DNA from: Vibrio mexicanus
Lineage (GTDB): Bacteria > Pseudomonadota > Gammaproteobacteria > Enterobacterales > Vibrionaceae
Length of the DNA stretch: 64,000 bases
NCBI RefSeq assembly: GCF_001012815.1
Contig: NZ_JYJP01000096.1
Coordinates: forward strand, 43,387-107,386
Direction: 5' to 3'
In this document: positions 1-10,447 of the stretch, piece by piece
Layout of the letters: each line of letters opens with the position of its first letter
How positions within the stretch are numbered: the stretch's first letter is position 1
Program-made: the position numbers and the translations under genes
Notes under the pieces: generated by a model
Told to the model about the DNA's origin: nothing
Seen by the model: the letters and a program-made list of their open reading frames with translations, nothing else
Databases searched by the model: none

Positions 1-50
1 CAATCTCTTCGTTATCGTGTCATTACCTACTAATTGATTGAGGTTTTGTT

Positions 51-194
51 ATGACCATTAATAAGCGCTTTATATTCGTCCCAAACGAGATAGAAGATGA
101 GGCCATTCAGAAGTTAGCTTCTGAAAAGTCAGCACAAGAAACTCAACGTCAGCAACTAGTTAAACAGGCTCAGAAACAAGGCGGCTTGCAGTAA
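51..194 (+). CDS. small protein of unknown function, 47 aa
   Basis: A short ORF starts with ATG 8 bases after a TTGAGG ribosome-binding site and ends directly before a strong terminator, which supports it being a real gene or the last gene of a transcript. The product is highly charged and, after about residue 12, rich in Gln, Glu and Lys (KSAQETQRQQLVKQAQKQ), as expected of a soluble helix or coiled coil. It has no membrane segment or recognisable domain. I do not recognise the family. Confidence 0.6.
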   Translation: MTINKRFIFVPNEIEDEAIQKLASEKSAQETQRQQLVKQAQKQGGLQ

Positions 195-212
195 CGCCAA
201 GTTTCAACGTTT

Positions 213-237
213 AAAAACCGTCGAAAGGCGGTTTTTT
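213..237 (+). terminator. Rho-independent terminator
   Basis: An AACCGTC/GGCGGTT stem closes on a GAAA tetraloop (one G-U pair) and is followed by six T. An A-run on the left arm may let it work on both strands. It lies 18 bases after the small ORF. Confidence 0.85.
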
Positions 238-598
238 ATCGGGGTAAAAATAGCCAAATGTGCTCACTTTGCTCTAGATCAGTAATTATCACAAAATATC
301 ATCAAAGACATTCGATATTGATTTGCACAATCAGGTCCAAAGCCGTAGACTCCTCGGCTTTGCAAATAGAACCTAGGCAAATTACCCTAATTCGATACTT
401 TTAATGAAACTTAATGCATTTTAGATGCTGTAGCCTTCAGTTCACATCGAATACTTCTTAGCTGACATTCAGCTTACCTGCCATCTTTCACGCCCAACAT
501 TGGCGTTCGCTATTTGCTTCGGTCCTACGGACGGCACCAATTCTATCTATGGAAGGTTAACCTTCTAACCCTGTGTTAGACAGACAATAGGAGACATT
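238..598. other. intergenic region before the gltS-like gene
   Basis: No ORF with coding character is visible. The right end holds the ribosome-binding site AGGAGA seven bases before the symporter ATG, so the symporter promoter must lie here. I see no clear operator or RNA structure. Confidence 0.5.
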
Positions 599-1935
599 AT
601 GCCTCAAGGTTTAATGCTATCTGACTTGGCAATTGCAGGTGCTCTGCTCATTTTCGCCAAGCTACTGCGCGTGCGTATTACACTGCTGCAGAAAATCTAC
701 ATCCCCTCCGCCGTGTTAGCAGGCTTATTCGGTCTCGCACTTGGCCCTGCTATGTTAGATGTACTTCCATGGACAGATACGTTCACAGCCAACGCAGGTA
801 TCCTTACTGCTGCCCTTTTCTCTGCACTTGGCTTAGCGACAGATGTTCCATCACCCAAAACCGTGGCCACTCGCGCAGGTTCAATGTGGGCATTCAACCA
901 AATCGCATCCGTTTCTCAATGGTTGTTCGCTGCTATGTTTGGCCTAGTGATTACTACCCTATTTTGGCCAGAAGTGAGTGGTGCGCTAGGCGTTACCATG
1001 TCTGCTGGTTTCATGGGGGTCATGGCACCTCCGCGGTCGTCGGTGACATCTTTAGTTCGTTAGGCTGGGAAGATGCATTTTCGATCAGTTTGACCTTCGC
1101 TACGGTCGGCATCTTCTTATCAATTTCGATTGGTATGCTGATCCTTCAAGTCGCATTGAAAATGGGTTGGATAAAAACCTTTACCAGCTTCAACAATATG
1201 GATGAGTTTCAGCGTAAAGGTCTAATTAAGCCAAAGCAGCAGCAAGCAGTAATGAAAGACACGATGTCGTCGCTATCTGTCGATGCGTTCGCTATCCATG
1301 CTGCCCTTGTCGTTATTGTCACTGCGTTTTCGTATGTCTCTGCGGGCTATTTGTCATCGTTTCATGACCAAGTGCAAATCCCAACCTTCGTTACAGGCTT
1401 TTTAGGCGGTATGTTAGTGCGAATTATCGCTAAACAAACCAAAGCTTCTGAGTACCTTTGTGACGTCGCTTTTAATCATGCTGCTGGTATGAGTACGGAT
1501 TATCTGATCATCTTTGGCATCTCATCCATCAAAATCACTGTGCTTGCCGCGTACCTTGCCCCGATGATTGTATTGGCCTTTGGTGGTGTATTGTTCACCC
1601 TATGGCTAGTCCTTTGGGTCGCACCACGCATCATGGGCGACAACTGGTTTGAAAAAGGTATTTTCTCATGGGGTTGGTTAACCGGCACGGTTGCAATGGG
1701 TATCGCTTTACTTCGCATCGTCGATCCAAACATGCGCAGCAAAGTTCTCGATGACTACGCCATCGCTTATGTTCCCGGTTCGATTACTGACATTTTCATT
1801 ATCTCGCTAATGCCACTGGCTATGTATCACGGTATGCACTGGCACGCGCTCGCAGCAGGATTGAGCTACATTGCTGTTGTGCTGTTCATTTGGCGCTTCG
1901 TTTTTACCCGTATTGGCAAAACGGCAACACAGTAG
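599..1935 (+). CDS. GltS-type sodium/glutamate symporter, frameshifted
   Basis: This is a multi-spanning inner-membrane carrier of the glutamate:Na+ symporter (ESS) family. The hallmark GGHGT loop is recovered only when two overlapping frames are joined. The first frame runs from an ATG behind AGGAGA to about 1018. The second runs from about 1020 to the TAG at 1935 and reads GGHGTSAVVGDIF followed by further membrane segments. Adding one G to the G5 run at 1015-1019 joins them into a 445-residue protein, slightly longer than E. coli GltS (401). The substrate could be glutamate or another carboxylate, since family members vary. A terminator follows. The break falls in a homopolymer, so a sequencing error is more likely than true loss. 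Confidence 0.8.
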
Positions 1936-1968
1936 CCCAATTAAACACTCAACAAGCACACGCAACAT

Positions 1969-1997
1969 AAAAAAGCCGCTCATATGAGCGGCTTTTT
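1969..1997. terminator. terminator with 18-bp perfect palindrome
   Basis: GCCGCTCAT is followed directly by ATGAGCGGC, with A-rich left and T5 right flanks. It ends the symporter transcript and, because of the A-run on the left, may also serve the minus-strand gene at 2046-2255. Confidence 0.85.
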
Positions 1998-2045
1998 GTC
2001 GGCGATTTCTTTTATTGGCGAATCACATCCTGTGTGCCAAGTATC

Positions 2046-2255
2046 CTATATCGCTTCTCTTTTGTTGGGGAAGAGTCGATTCTTTAAGTAAACAATGCCT
2101 GTCACAATCAAGCCTCCTACAGAGACAGTGAACAGAGCAGGCATGGACATGATCCAAGCAAAGATGGCTAACATACAGGCGATGAATGCCGTCATTCTGC
2201 TTCCTGACATTACGCGGCCGAGCTTTCGAGAAGTGAACTTATTAGACGCAGTCAT
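2046..2255 (-). CDS. small two-span membrane protein, 69 aa
   Basis: The start is the ATG at 2255 because a strong AAGGAGG lies just upstream; a longer reading to 2276 would bury that site. The protein begins with a basic stretch (NKFTSRKLGRV) and then has two hydrophobic segments (FIACMLAIFAWIMSMPALF and VSVGGLIVTGIVYL) and a short basic tail, suggesting a small inner-membrane protein with both ends in the cytoplasm. I do not recognise a family. It is flanked by plus-strand genes and stands alone. Confidence 0.65.
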   Translation of the reverse strand: MTASNKFTSRKLGRVMSGSRMTAFIACMLAIFAWIMSMPALFTVSVGGLIVTGIVYLKNRLFPNKREAI

Positions 2256-2558
2256 AGTACCCTCCTTACCTGTCACATTGTTTACTATGTCTAGGCTTTT
2301 TGTCTAAGTTCATGGTGCCAAAATTTGGTGTTTTTTTCATCAAGGGTTGGATGGTTTACTCTACGGGATCACGTTGATTTTAGAACGTTTTAGATTTCTG
2401 ACATTTGTTTATATTTTGTTCACCAGACTGCCGAAGTTGTTCTTTTTATCACCAATTCCAACAAATGTGACTCCAACTTGAAACACGAGTACAAATCGAC
2501 TGGCAAGCTTAAAAAGCTGAACTATTCTCCAAGAATACAAGGCTTAAAGGTTACTGCT
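2256..2558. other. divergent intergenic region, 303 bp
   Basis: It separates the small membrane protein (leftward) from the aminotransferase (rightward). An in-frame TTG at 2478 would lengthen the aminotransferase, but the family-like sequence begins at the ATG at 2559. I see no clear operator. Confidence 0.4.
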
Positions 2559-3898
2559 ATGTCCCATGTTTTTCATCGTCATTGCCACGCTTCACTCCCT
2601 ATCATCTCTCACGGACATGGCGCATATCTTTATGATACCCGCGGCAAAAAATACTTCGATGCCTGTGGTGGAGCCGCTGTGTCTAACCTTGGACACGACA
2701 ATGAACAAGTAAAGCAAGCCATCCAGAAGCAGATGAATGACATTCCATACGCCCACACCGGTTTTTTTACCAACCAAGCCAGTGAAGACTTAGCGGAAAA
2801 GCTTATCGAACTTGCGCCCAGTTCCCTAACTCACGTTTACTTTTCCAGTGGTGGTTCCGAAGCGGTCGAAGCAGCGTTAAAGATGGCAAGGCAGTACTAT
2901 CTTGAACAAGGTAAAACCAGCAAAACTCAATTTATTGCTCGTCATCAGAGTTACCACGGTAATACCCTTGGGGCGCTGTCTGTTGGTGGCAACCATTGGC
3001 GTAGAGAGCCGTTCAAAGCCATCATGGCGGCCTCTAACCATATAGAACCTTGCTACCCTTATCGATTCAAACAAAACAACGAAACAGACGAAGCATACTC
3101 TGACCGCTGTGCGCAAACTTTAGAAGATACCATCTTACAAATGGGGCCAGAGAATGTGATGGCCTTCGTCGCCGAACCGATTGTCGGTGCAACTTCTGGT
3201 GCTGTGGTTCCCACCCAAGGCTACTTCAAGAAAATTCGCGAGATCTGCTCCCGATACGATGTACTGTTGATATTAGATGAAGTGATGTGTGGTGCGGGAC
3301 GTAGCGGGCGATTTTATGCCTTTGAGCACGAAGACATTACCCCTGATATCGTGACCATAGCCAAAGGTTTAGGGGCTGGCTACCAACCCATTGGCGCAAC
3401 AGTCGTGAGCAGCGAAATATTCGATGCTATCTCACAGGGCAGTGGCTTCTTTCAGCATGGTCACACCTTTATGGGCCACCCAATGGCTTGCGCTGCAGGG
3501 CTTGCGACTATTACCTACATCATGGAACACAATCTGCTCGAGAGAGTTTCAATACTTGGCGATGCTTTACACTCTAAACTTCAAGGGACATTAGGGCATC
3601 AAAACTACATTGGTGAAATTCGGGGACGCGGGCTATTCCTAGGTATTGAGATTGTTGCAGATAAGCAAACCAAAATCCCACACTCTGCCGACGTTCCAAT
3701 CGCTAAGTTGATCAAATCGGCCGCCATGGATGAAGGCTGATGATTTATCCTATGGGTGGCACGATTGATGGTAAGCAAGGCAATCACATTCTGCTAGCCC
3801 CGCCCTTTATCTTGGAAGATGCGCAGTGTGATGAGATTGTCGACAAGCTCAATGCTAGCCTGCAAAGCGTGATGAGACATCTTGGAGATGATCACTAA
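2559..3898 (+). CDS. class III PLP-dependent aminotransferase, frameshifted
   Basis: A fold-type I aminotransferase of class III (the omega-amino acid/acetylornithine group). Visible marks are an SSGGSEAVEAALKMAR cofactor-phosphate motif, a LDEVMCGAGRSG aspartate motif and the Schiff-base lysine in IAKGLGAGY. The frame stops at 3740, but the next frame continues as MIYPMGGTIDG and NHILLAPPF, a normal class III C-terminus, to the TAA at 3896-3898. One lost T in GGCTGATG near 3738 explains the break and gives 446 residues. The stop overlaps the next gene's start (TAATG), so the two are translationally coupled. With the BKACE partner it probably makes a beta-keto acid from an amino acid; the substrate is not known. 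Confidence 0.85.
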
Positions 3899-4721
3899 TG
3901 AACCACGCTAAAATAGGAATTATTGTTGCACCCAACGGAGCCACTAAGTCGAAACAAACCCACGGTGCTCTACCAATTACACCGACAGAGATTGCTCAAA
4001 CCGTGGATGAGTGCCGGTTAGAGGGAGCGACTATGGTTCACTTGCACGCTCGGGATGCGTTGGGGCTCATTCGCTTGAGATTGAAGATAACCTACGAACC
4101 TACCACGAGGTAAGACAGCGTGTAGGTGATGACATCGTGATTCAACTCACCACTGAGGCCGTCGGAAAATATTCACCTCAACAGCAAATGGCCCTCATAA
4201 AAGCGGTAAAGCCCGAAGCAGCTTCTTTTGCAATCAAAGAGTTGATTCCATCGGACCATGATCGCCCTATCGCACGCGACTTCTTTGCGTGGGTTAAAGA
4301 AGAAAACATCACGGCTCAATACATCGTTTATTCCGTTGATGATCTAAAACGCTACATAGATCTTATAGAAAATCAGATACTTCCAACGCAAAATCATCAT
4401 CTTTTGCTAGTCTTAGGAAGATACAGCGAGCAATTATTGTCCAATCCAACTGACTTGTTACCTTTTTTCCCAACTTTGCAACAGGTTAAGTGCCGTTGGG
4501 CGGTATGCGCCTTTGGACCTCGCGAGTTACACTGTTTGACTGCAGCAGCACTCTTGGGAGGGGACGTTCGAATCGGGTTTGAAAACAACCATTTGGATAT
4601 ATTCGGCCGACCTGCCAAAGGTAATGCTCAGCAAGTGAAACAACTGAAAAATACACTATCAATGCTCAACATTGGAACTTATGACGCAAACGCATTCAGG
4701 GCCATTATTAAGGAGTGTTGA
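3898..4721 (+). CDS. BKACE-family beta-keto acid cleavage enzyme, frameshifted
   Basis: A member of the DUF849/BKACE family, Zn-dependent enzymes that combine a beta-keto acid with acetyl-CoA to give acetoacetate and a new acyl-CoA. The metal motif HLHARD lies at residues 48-53. Downstream are LTTEAVGKYSP and the family-like tail ending in GGDVRIGFENN. The frame breaks in the G4 run at 4062-4065; adding one G joins ARDALG to AHSLEIEDNL and gives 274 residues, normal for the family. The start overlaps the stop of the aminotransferase. The pairing suggests transamination followed by CoA-dependent cleavage of one amino acid-like substrate. Confidence 0.85.
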
Positions 4722-4841
4722 ACTTTCGAGCTGATTTTTACAGTTCTTTGTGGAAAATTTAACCGCGAAAGGTCAACACACCCCAATCAATAAACAGCTC
4801 AGGTTTTCGTCACTGTACTAACCTCAACATAAGGAAATACC

Positions 4842-5816
4842 ATGAAGCGACTTAAGTCATTTGTCACCGCTACCACTGCAACTCTATTACTTGGTGCGGC
4901 AGGCACTGCGGTAGCTCAAGACCGATTTGTCACGATTGGCACAGGGGGTGTCACAGGGGTTTACTACCCAACAGGTGGCGCAATTTGTCGCCTAGTCAAC
5001 AAGTCACGCAGTGAACACAACATCCGCTGTTCGGTCGAAAGTACTGGCGGCTCAATCTACAACATCAACACCATTCGCGCTGGTGAACTTGACCTTGGTA
5101 TTGCACAATCTGACTGGCAGTACCACGCTTACAACGGTACAAGCAAGTTCGAAGATAAAGGTGAGTTTAAAGACCTTCGCGCTGTATTCTCTGTTCACCC
5201 AGAACCGTTCACGGTAGTGGCGCGCGCAGATGCAGGCATCAAAACGTTTGAAGACCTAAAAGGTAAGCGCGTCAATATTGGTAACCCTGGCTCTGGCCAA
5301 CGCGGCACAATGGAAGTGTTGATGGGCGAGTATGGTTGGACCAACAGCGACTTCAAACTGGTTTCTGAGCTTAAAGCATCAGAGCAATCAAAAGCACTCT
5401 GTGACAACAAAATCGATGCCATGATCTACACCGTTGGTCACCCAAGTGGCGCAATCAAGGAAGCAACGACTTCTTGTGACAGCGTAGTTGTGTCAGTGGC
5501 TGGTAAGCAAGTAGACAAGCTAGTTGCGGATAACAGCTTCTACCGTATCGCAAACGTACCTGGCGGCATGTACCGTGGTAACGAAGCAGATACTGCAACG
5601 TTTGGTGTTGGCGCAACGTTTGTATCTTCAACAGCCGTGCCAGAAGACGTGGTGTACAACATTGTGAAAGCAGTATTTGAAAACTTCGATGACTTCCGTC
5701 GTCTACACCCTGCTTTCGCGAACCTGAAAAAAGAAGAGATGGTGAAAGATGGCCTTTCAGCACCACTTCACCCAGGTGCTGAGAAGTACTACCGTGAAGT
5801 AGGCCTTCTTAAGTAA
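4842..5816 (+). CDS. TAXI-family TRAP transporter substrate-binding protein
   Basis: A periplasmic solute receptor of 324 residues with a signal peptide ending at AVAQ (about residue 26). The mature start [22 protein letters not shown] and the following [23 protein letters not shown] pattern are typical of the TAXI group, whose characterised members bind glutamate or other organic acids. The fused TRAP membrane subunit that such receptors need is not in the window, so it must lie elsewhere or be shared. It sits 120 bases downstream of the BKACE gene on the same strand and is followed by a terminator, which suggests that it supplies the substrate of the upstream enzymes. Confidence 0.88.
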   Translation: MKRLKSFVTATTATLLLGAAGTAVAQDRFVTIGTGGVTGVYYPTGGAICRLVNKSRSEHNIRCSVESTGGSIYNINTIRAGELDLGIAQSDWQYHAYNGTSKFEDKGEFKDLRAVFSVHPEPFTVVARADAGIKTFEDLKGKRVNIGNPGSGQRGTMEVLMGEYGWTNSDFKLVSELKASEQSKALCDNKIDAMIYTVGHPSGAIKEATTSCDSVVVSVAGKQVDKLVADNSFYRIANVPGGMYRGNEADTATFGVGATFVSSTAVPEDVVYNIVKAVFENFDDFRRLHPAFANLKKEEMVKDGLSAPLHPGAEKYYREVGLLK

Positions 5817-5857
5817 ATACCCTCTTGGGTAATTACTTAGTGAAACAATCCTAAAGC

Positions 5858-5890
5858 AAAAGCGCTTACCTTGGTAAGCGCTTTTCTTTT
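5858..5890. terminator. bidirectional terminator
   Basis: A 13-bp perfect stem (AAAAGCGCTTACC with its complement) closes on a two-base loop, with T-rich sequence on the right and A-rich on the left. It separates the convergent TAXI and TauE genes. Confidence 0.85.
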
Positions 5891-5906
5891 CACTTAAAAT
5901 CCTGCT

Positions 5907-6704
5907 CTAGACGATTGCTGCTGGACGCCAGTAAACATCGTAAAAGAAGTATAGAGTAATCGCAGCGCTTGATGCGGTGACAAAGTGTCTGACAACGTAC
6001 TGAGGCAATACACGGGATACTCTCGCCGCAAGGTAACCACCCACTAAAGTACCGAGCAACACCGCTAAACCACGCGGCCAATCAATAGAGTCGTTAACCA
6101 CAAAGATACTAATTGCCGTGAGAGATACTGCGGATGAGATCAGCAGCTTAAGCCCGTTCATGGCGTTAATGTTGGTGTAACCCACCAAAACTAGGTAACT
6201 CAGCACGATTATCCCTAACCCAGCATTAAAAAAGCCGCCATAGGCAGACACACTCACCAATAATAAGCCAGATAGAACAAAGGCCGCGCCACGCCCCACT
6301 GCGCTATTTCCAATGCCCAACCGACCGTTGATGGCCGAAATTGATTGATTGATCTTTTGGCCAAACACAAACAGGACAGTCGCAAAAAGCAGCAGCCAAG
6401 GAATGGCTTCGATGAAAAGTTCTTCAGAGGTGTTCAACAGCAGATAGGCTCCTAACCCACCACCAATAAAGCTAAAAATCAGGATATGCCACAACTTATC
6501 TGAGTGCTGGGCAATCTCTTTTCGAAATCCATAGCTGCCACTTAGGTAGCCTGCGCACGCTGCGAAGGTATTGGTGGCATTAGCTGCAATAGGTGGCACT
6601 CCCACCCACATTAACGCAGGAAAGGTAATAAAGCTTCCGCCTCCTGCCACAGAATTGATGACCCCACCGGCAACACCCGCGAAAAATAGCAGCATCCACT
6701 CCAT
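5907..6704 (-). CDS. TauE/SafE-family membrane permease
   Basis: An inner-membrane protein of about 265 residues with eight hydrophobic segments. The first repeat shows the family-typical AGGVINSVAGGGSFITFPAL followed by PIAANATNTFA. Members export or import sulfite, sulfoacetate and other small organosulfur or carboxylate anions; the substrate here cannot be read from sequence. I chose the ATG at 6704 because GGTGAG lies 4 bases upstream; a GTG five codons earlier is possible. It stands alone and converges on the TAXI gene. Confidence 0.85.
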   Translation of the reverse strand: MEWMLLFFAGVAGGVINSVAGGGSFITFPALMWVGVPPIAANATNTFAACAGYLSGSYGFRKEIAQHSDKLWHILIFSFIGGGLGAYLLLNTSEELFIEAIPWLLLFATVLFVFGQKINQSISAINGRLGIGNSAVGRGAAFVLSGLLLVSVSAYGGFFNAGLGIIVLSYLVLVGYTNINAMNGLKLLISSAVSLTAISIFVVNDSIDWPRGLAVLLGTLVGGYLAARVSRVLPQYVVRHFVTASSAAITLYFFYDVYWRPAAIV

Positions 6705-6828
6705 CGACTCACCACCCACAGCCTTTTTAACATATTGTTTACACGATACTTGGGTTAACCAATGATGTAAATGCGACTAAAGCGCTAGAAGATGTTGAGT
6801 CCAAATTACCAGTAATGAGAGATTTTTC

Positions 6829-7725
6829 TTACGCCTTTGGAGACAGCATTAGCTTGACCACACAGAAGCAGATCAAGGCCCCACCAAGGATCTGAATCAA
6901 AGTCATCGACTCTTGCAACCACCAAGCGGCAAATAAGGCTCCGAATAAAGGCTCACTGCCCATTAGCATCGATACTTTAGTCGGTGATAAGCGCCTGACC
7001 GCGAAGTTCTGCACCGCAAACGCGAACAAAGTGCAAAATACCACCAAGTAACCCAACATCAACCAGAAATCGACTTCGCTTGGGAGTTCCCAATTACTCA
7101 ATGGCGAAATCGCAATAAATGCAATGAAAGCCAACCAACCCACGACAAACGATTGAATCGCGGTGACCGCCAAGGTGGATATCTCGCTGCCCTCTGTGAA
7201 ACGTTTAGTCGTCGTTACCATAATGCCGCGCAAAACCGCCGCTAGCAAAATGAACCCATCTCCGACATTAATATCAATGCGGTTCTCTTGCCATGTCAGC
7301 ATGCCCACACCAATCAAACAACCCACACTCAATGTCATCAACACAGGCGACGGTTTAGATTGATTGATAACCCGTTCAAACACTGCAGTGAATATCATCG
7401 ACAAGCTGATCAAGAAAGCAGCATTCGATGCGCTGGTAAGAGACACACCTATCACTTCACAGCTAAAAATACCCGCCAGAATTGCGCCCGTCGGTAAGGC
7501 CTTCCACCACTCCCCCACATTGCCGTTTCGATAATCACTGATGAGGGCGGGTATCAAACAAACAAAGGTTGAAAAGAAACGTAATGATAAGAAAAGCGGA
7601 ATAGAAACAAAGAACAATGCTGACTTTGTGACGCCATAACTGGTGCCCCAGACAATCGCAACCAGTAACAGTAATCCCTCGGTTATTGGTAACTTACGTG
7701 GTAATGAAACGCTTTGTGATGACAT
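6829..7725 (-). CDS. EamA/DMT-family exporter
   Basis: A drug/metabolite transporter of 298 residues with ten hydrophobic segments in two EamA repeats (for example AIVWGTSYGVTKSAL in the first and MLMGSEPLFGALFAAWWLQE in the second). The start at 7725 is chosen because GGGAGG lies 5 bases upstream; a 12-residue extension has no such site. It is divergent from a LysR gene with a 92-bp gap, the common arrangement in which the regulator controls the exporter. The substrate is unknown; amino acids or metabolites are usual for the family. Confidence 0.87.
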   Translation of the reverse strand: MSSQSVSLPRKLPITEGLLLLVAIVWGTSYGVTKSALFFVSIPLFLSLRFFSTFVCLIPALISDYRNGNVGEWWKALPTGAILAGIFSCEVIGVSLTSASNAAFLISLSMIFTAVFERVINQSKPSPVLMTLSVGCLIGVGMLTWQENRIDINVGDGFILLAAVLRGIMVTTTKRFTEGSEISTLAVTAIQSFVVGWLAFIAFIAISPLSNWELPSEVDFWLMLGYLVVFCTLFAFAVQNFAVRRLSPTKVSMLMGSEPLFGALFAAWWLQESMTLIQILGGALICFCVVKLMLSPKA

Positions 7726-7817
7726 GCGACCTCCCTGTCGATCATGAATTGCAATCATCACTATCTATTAGTAACCTAAAAACAACAATACCCATAAATG
7801 CAAAGGACTATTGCACT

Positions 7818-8732
7818 GTGGACATCAATAAGCTTTTACCATTACTGCCCGATCTCGCGACCTTCGTGACCATTGTTGAAGAAAACAGCTTTTCTGCTTG
7901 CGCGAACAAGCTAGGAATTGCGCCTTCATCGGTAAGCCGAACCTTAGCCAAACTGGAAAAAGCGCTTAACGTCAAGCTATTGGACAGGACGACGCGTAAA
8001 ATCCAACTCACATCGACGGGTAATGAAGTCTATGCGATAAGCGTGCAAATGATGGAGTCTGCACAGCTGGCGGTTAAAGCGGCGCAATCGCAGCAACAAG
8101 ATCTATCAGGAACCATTCGTGTTGCGGCCCCTAAAGCTTTGGCTAAACAGGTGCTCGCACCCATTATTCTAGATTTCATCGAGCAAACGCCGAATGTAGA
8201 AGTGGAACTCAAAGCCATCGACCACATTATCGATCCGTTCAGCCATGAAGTGGACGTACTGATTCATATCACGCCGACCCCCATCGAAGGATTAGTCGCC
8301 ATCAAGCTGTTTGACGTTGATTTGTTGCTTTGCGCCACTCCGCGATACTTATCAGAAAAAGGCACACCGACACACCCTAACGACCTACTTGACCACGCGT
8401 GTATTTCACTCAGTGAAGAGCAGAAAGACAAGGTTTGGCAGTTCCACAAAGGCCAGCAACAGTCGACAGTGACCGTCTCTGGGCCACTGGCAGTAAACCA
8501 TACTGAAATAAGACGTGAAGCAGTAGCAAGGCACATGGGCATTGCGCCCTTCCCAAGCTTTTGCGTTGAAGATCGAATTAACAATGGTGAACTGATGCAG
8601 GTGCTAAAAGAGTGGAAGCTTACTGGCAAATTCCAAGGCCAAGTCGTCGCGCAATATCTTCAGTCCAAATATGTCCCTGCGCAAATCAAAGCCTTTGTCC
8701 AACACTGCAAAGTACAACTGGCAAACCGATAA
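7818..8732 (+). CDS. LysR-family transcriptional regulator
   Basis: A 304-residue LysR protein. The N-terminal winged helix-turn-helix reads FVTIVEENSFSACANKLGIAPSSVSRTLAKLE, followed by LLDRTTRKIQLT and a periplasmic-binding-like effector domain. The proposed start is the GTG at 7818, with AAAGGA ten bases upstream; the open frame extends further but overlaps the neighbouring gene and lacks family character. Being divergent from the DMT exporter, it probably regulates that gene. The crotonobetaine/AaeR-like subgroup is possible but not certain. Confidence 0.87.
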   Translation: MDINKLLPLLPDLATFVTIVEENSFSACANKLGIAPSSVSRTLAKLEKALNVKLLDRTTRKIQLTSTGNEVYAISVQMMESAQLAVKAAQSQQQDLSGTIRVAAPKALAKQVLAPIILDFIEQTPNVEVELKAIDHIIDPFSHEVDVLIHITPTPIEGLVAIKLFDVDLLLCATPRYLSEKGTPTHPNDLLDHACISLSEEQKDKVWQFHKGQQQSTVTVSGPLAVNHTEIRREAVARHMGIAPFPSFCVEDRINNGELMQVLKEWKLTGKFQGQVVAQYLQSKYVPAQIKAFVQHCKVQLANR

Positions 8733-8759
8733 AAAAAGACCAGCCTAGTGGCTGGTCTT
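8731..8759 (-). terminator. terminator between convergent genes
   Basis: AAGACCAGCC/GGCTGGTCTT forms a 10-bp stem with a TAGT loop. Seven A on the left become a T-tract on the minus strand, so it mainly ends the ABC/GH3 operon; it begins at the LysR stop codon. Confidence 0.85.
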
Positions 8760-8779
8760 AATCTCTCTCACAGACTTTC

Positions 8780-10386
8780 TTACTCTACCCTACAAACCGC
8801 CTGACCTCTCGCCGCAGCCTCTTTCCCTAGTAGAACCGACACCGCCGCTTGCGCACTTTCAGGCCTTGGTGAGTGTGCGCACAAGTAATGCTTCACGTCA
8901 GAAAACTCCAGCAGGTCGTATGGGCTACGAAGCGCGACAACCACCAACTCAGGATAATCGCGGCTCAGTTCACTGACTCGTTGCTTGGCCAGTACCTGAT
9001 CGAAATCTTCCCCTGGCAGAGGATGATTCTCTGTCACCACAACAAGCACGCCATCATCCGTCGAAGGTAAAGTGTCCATCGTGACAAACTCAATCTGAGA
9101 ATGCTGCTGTTCCAGTTCTTTCTTCAAGACATCAAAAGCCGCGACGGCTTGGTTTGGCCCAATCCCACGGGGATTCATCAAGTTATGATAGCTTTGATGA
9201 GGCGTAACGTTTAATAAGTAGATTTTCTTCTCATTCAAATCCACACCACCACGAATCCAAGTGACACCGCTTAATGCAGCGTTACGAGCCACTTGCGTAT
9301 TAGCTGCGATGTTCAACGGCTCATAAAGTGACATTGGCACGAGTTTCTCAAGCTTAAAGCGCACGACACGTTCTAATGCATCATCAATGATCTTCTCATC
9401 CAACGAACCATCTTCTACCGCAGACACAAGTCCATGAATCATTGCTAACTGCTTATCCAAATAAGCATCGCTGTGATCGTAATGCTCTTCAGACAACATA
9501 ATCATGGTGATACCGGCTTTCATCGCTTGAACCGCCGCATCAACAGGCGTGTAATGATTTTGAATCGCACCCATGTTCATACTGTCTGAGATGATGATCC
9601 CGTCAAAGCCCATGTTGTCACGAAGCACATGCTGCAATATGGCACGAGACAATGTTGCCGGCGCGTTTGGATCAATTTGCGGATACAAAATATGGCTAGT
9701 CATGATCAAATCAACACCAGCATCGACCGCCGCTTGGAATGGCGCAAGATCGTTCTCCTTGAGCTCTTCATACGACTTGTCGACTCTCGGAATATCGCGG
9801 TGAGTATCTCCGTGGGTATCACCGTGCCCTGGGAAGTGCTTGGCACATGAGATAATCGAACTGCTCGCCAAACCTCTTACCGCTGCCGCCGCGTGAGCAC
9901 TCACTTTATCTGGCATATCACCAAACGAACGAGTGTCTATGATCGGGGAAGCCGGATTCAAGTTTACGTCACAGCATGGCCCTAAGATGCAGTTGAATCC
10001 TGCTGAGCGCATTTCATTGCCAAACACCTCGTACATGGCAGACGTCGACTGAGTTTGATCCGCAACCCCTAGCGCCAAGTTACCCGGCCCCGTTGTCGAT
10101 TCGCCAACTAACACCCCCATGCGCCTTCCTGGTCAACGCCAGATAGCAAAGGCAGGCGCTGATTTTTATCGAGAATACGTTGCAAGGTGCGGTTTAAATG
10201 CTCGGCTTCGGCAAAGGTTTCTGCATTGTCTTGGCTTAGGTAGCAACCACCTAAGTTGTAGTCGCGTATCATTGCTTCTGCAATTTCCGCATCTTTGCCC
10301 GGAAAGGCGAGTATAAATAGCTGCCCGACCTTTTCTTTTAGACTCCACTTCCCTATCTGATCCTGAACCTGCTGTTGTGTGACCAT
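8780..10386 (-). CDS. GH3-family beta-N-acetylhexosaminidase-like glycosidase, frameshifted
   Basis: A glycoside hydrolase family 3 enzyme. KHFPGHGDTHGDTHRDIP matches the catalytic His/Asp loop of the NagZ-type branch, and FDGIIISDSMNMGAI carries the nucleophile aspartate. A C-terminal domain of about 180 residues follows, larger than in NagZ itself. No signal peptide is seen, so it should act in the cytoplasm on imported disaccharides. The frame breaks in the C5 run at 10114-10118; adding one G on the coding strand joins GVDQEGAW to GVLVGESTTGP and gives 535 residues. AAAGGAT precedes the ATG. It is the last gene of the ABC sugar operon, 61 bases after the permease. Confidence 0.85.
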
Positions 10387-10447
10387 AATTCATCCTTTTA
10401 ATTGTTTCACGCTACATCCCTCCCTAAAAGGGATGTATCAAAATCGA

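Noticed and set aside
769..1020. An N-terminal start at 769 for the second part of the symporter
   Set aside because: The first 85 residues of that frame (for example RYPYCCPFLCTWLSD) are an out-of-frame reading of the symporter's own DNA; family-like sequence begins only at GGHGTSAVV.
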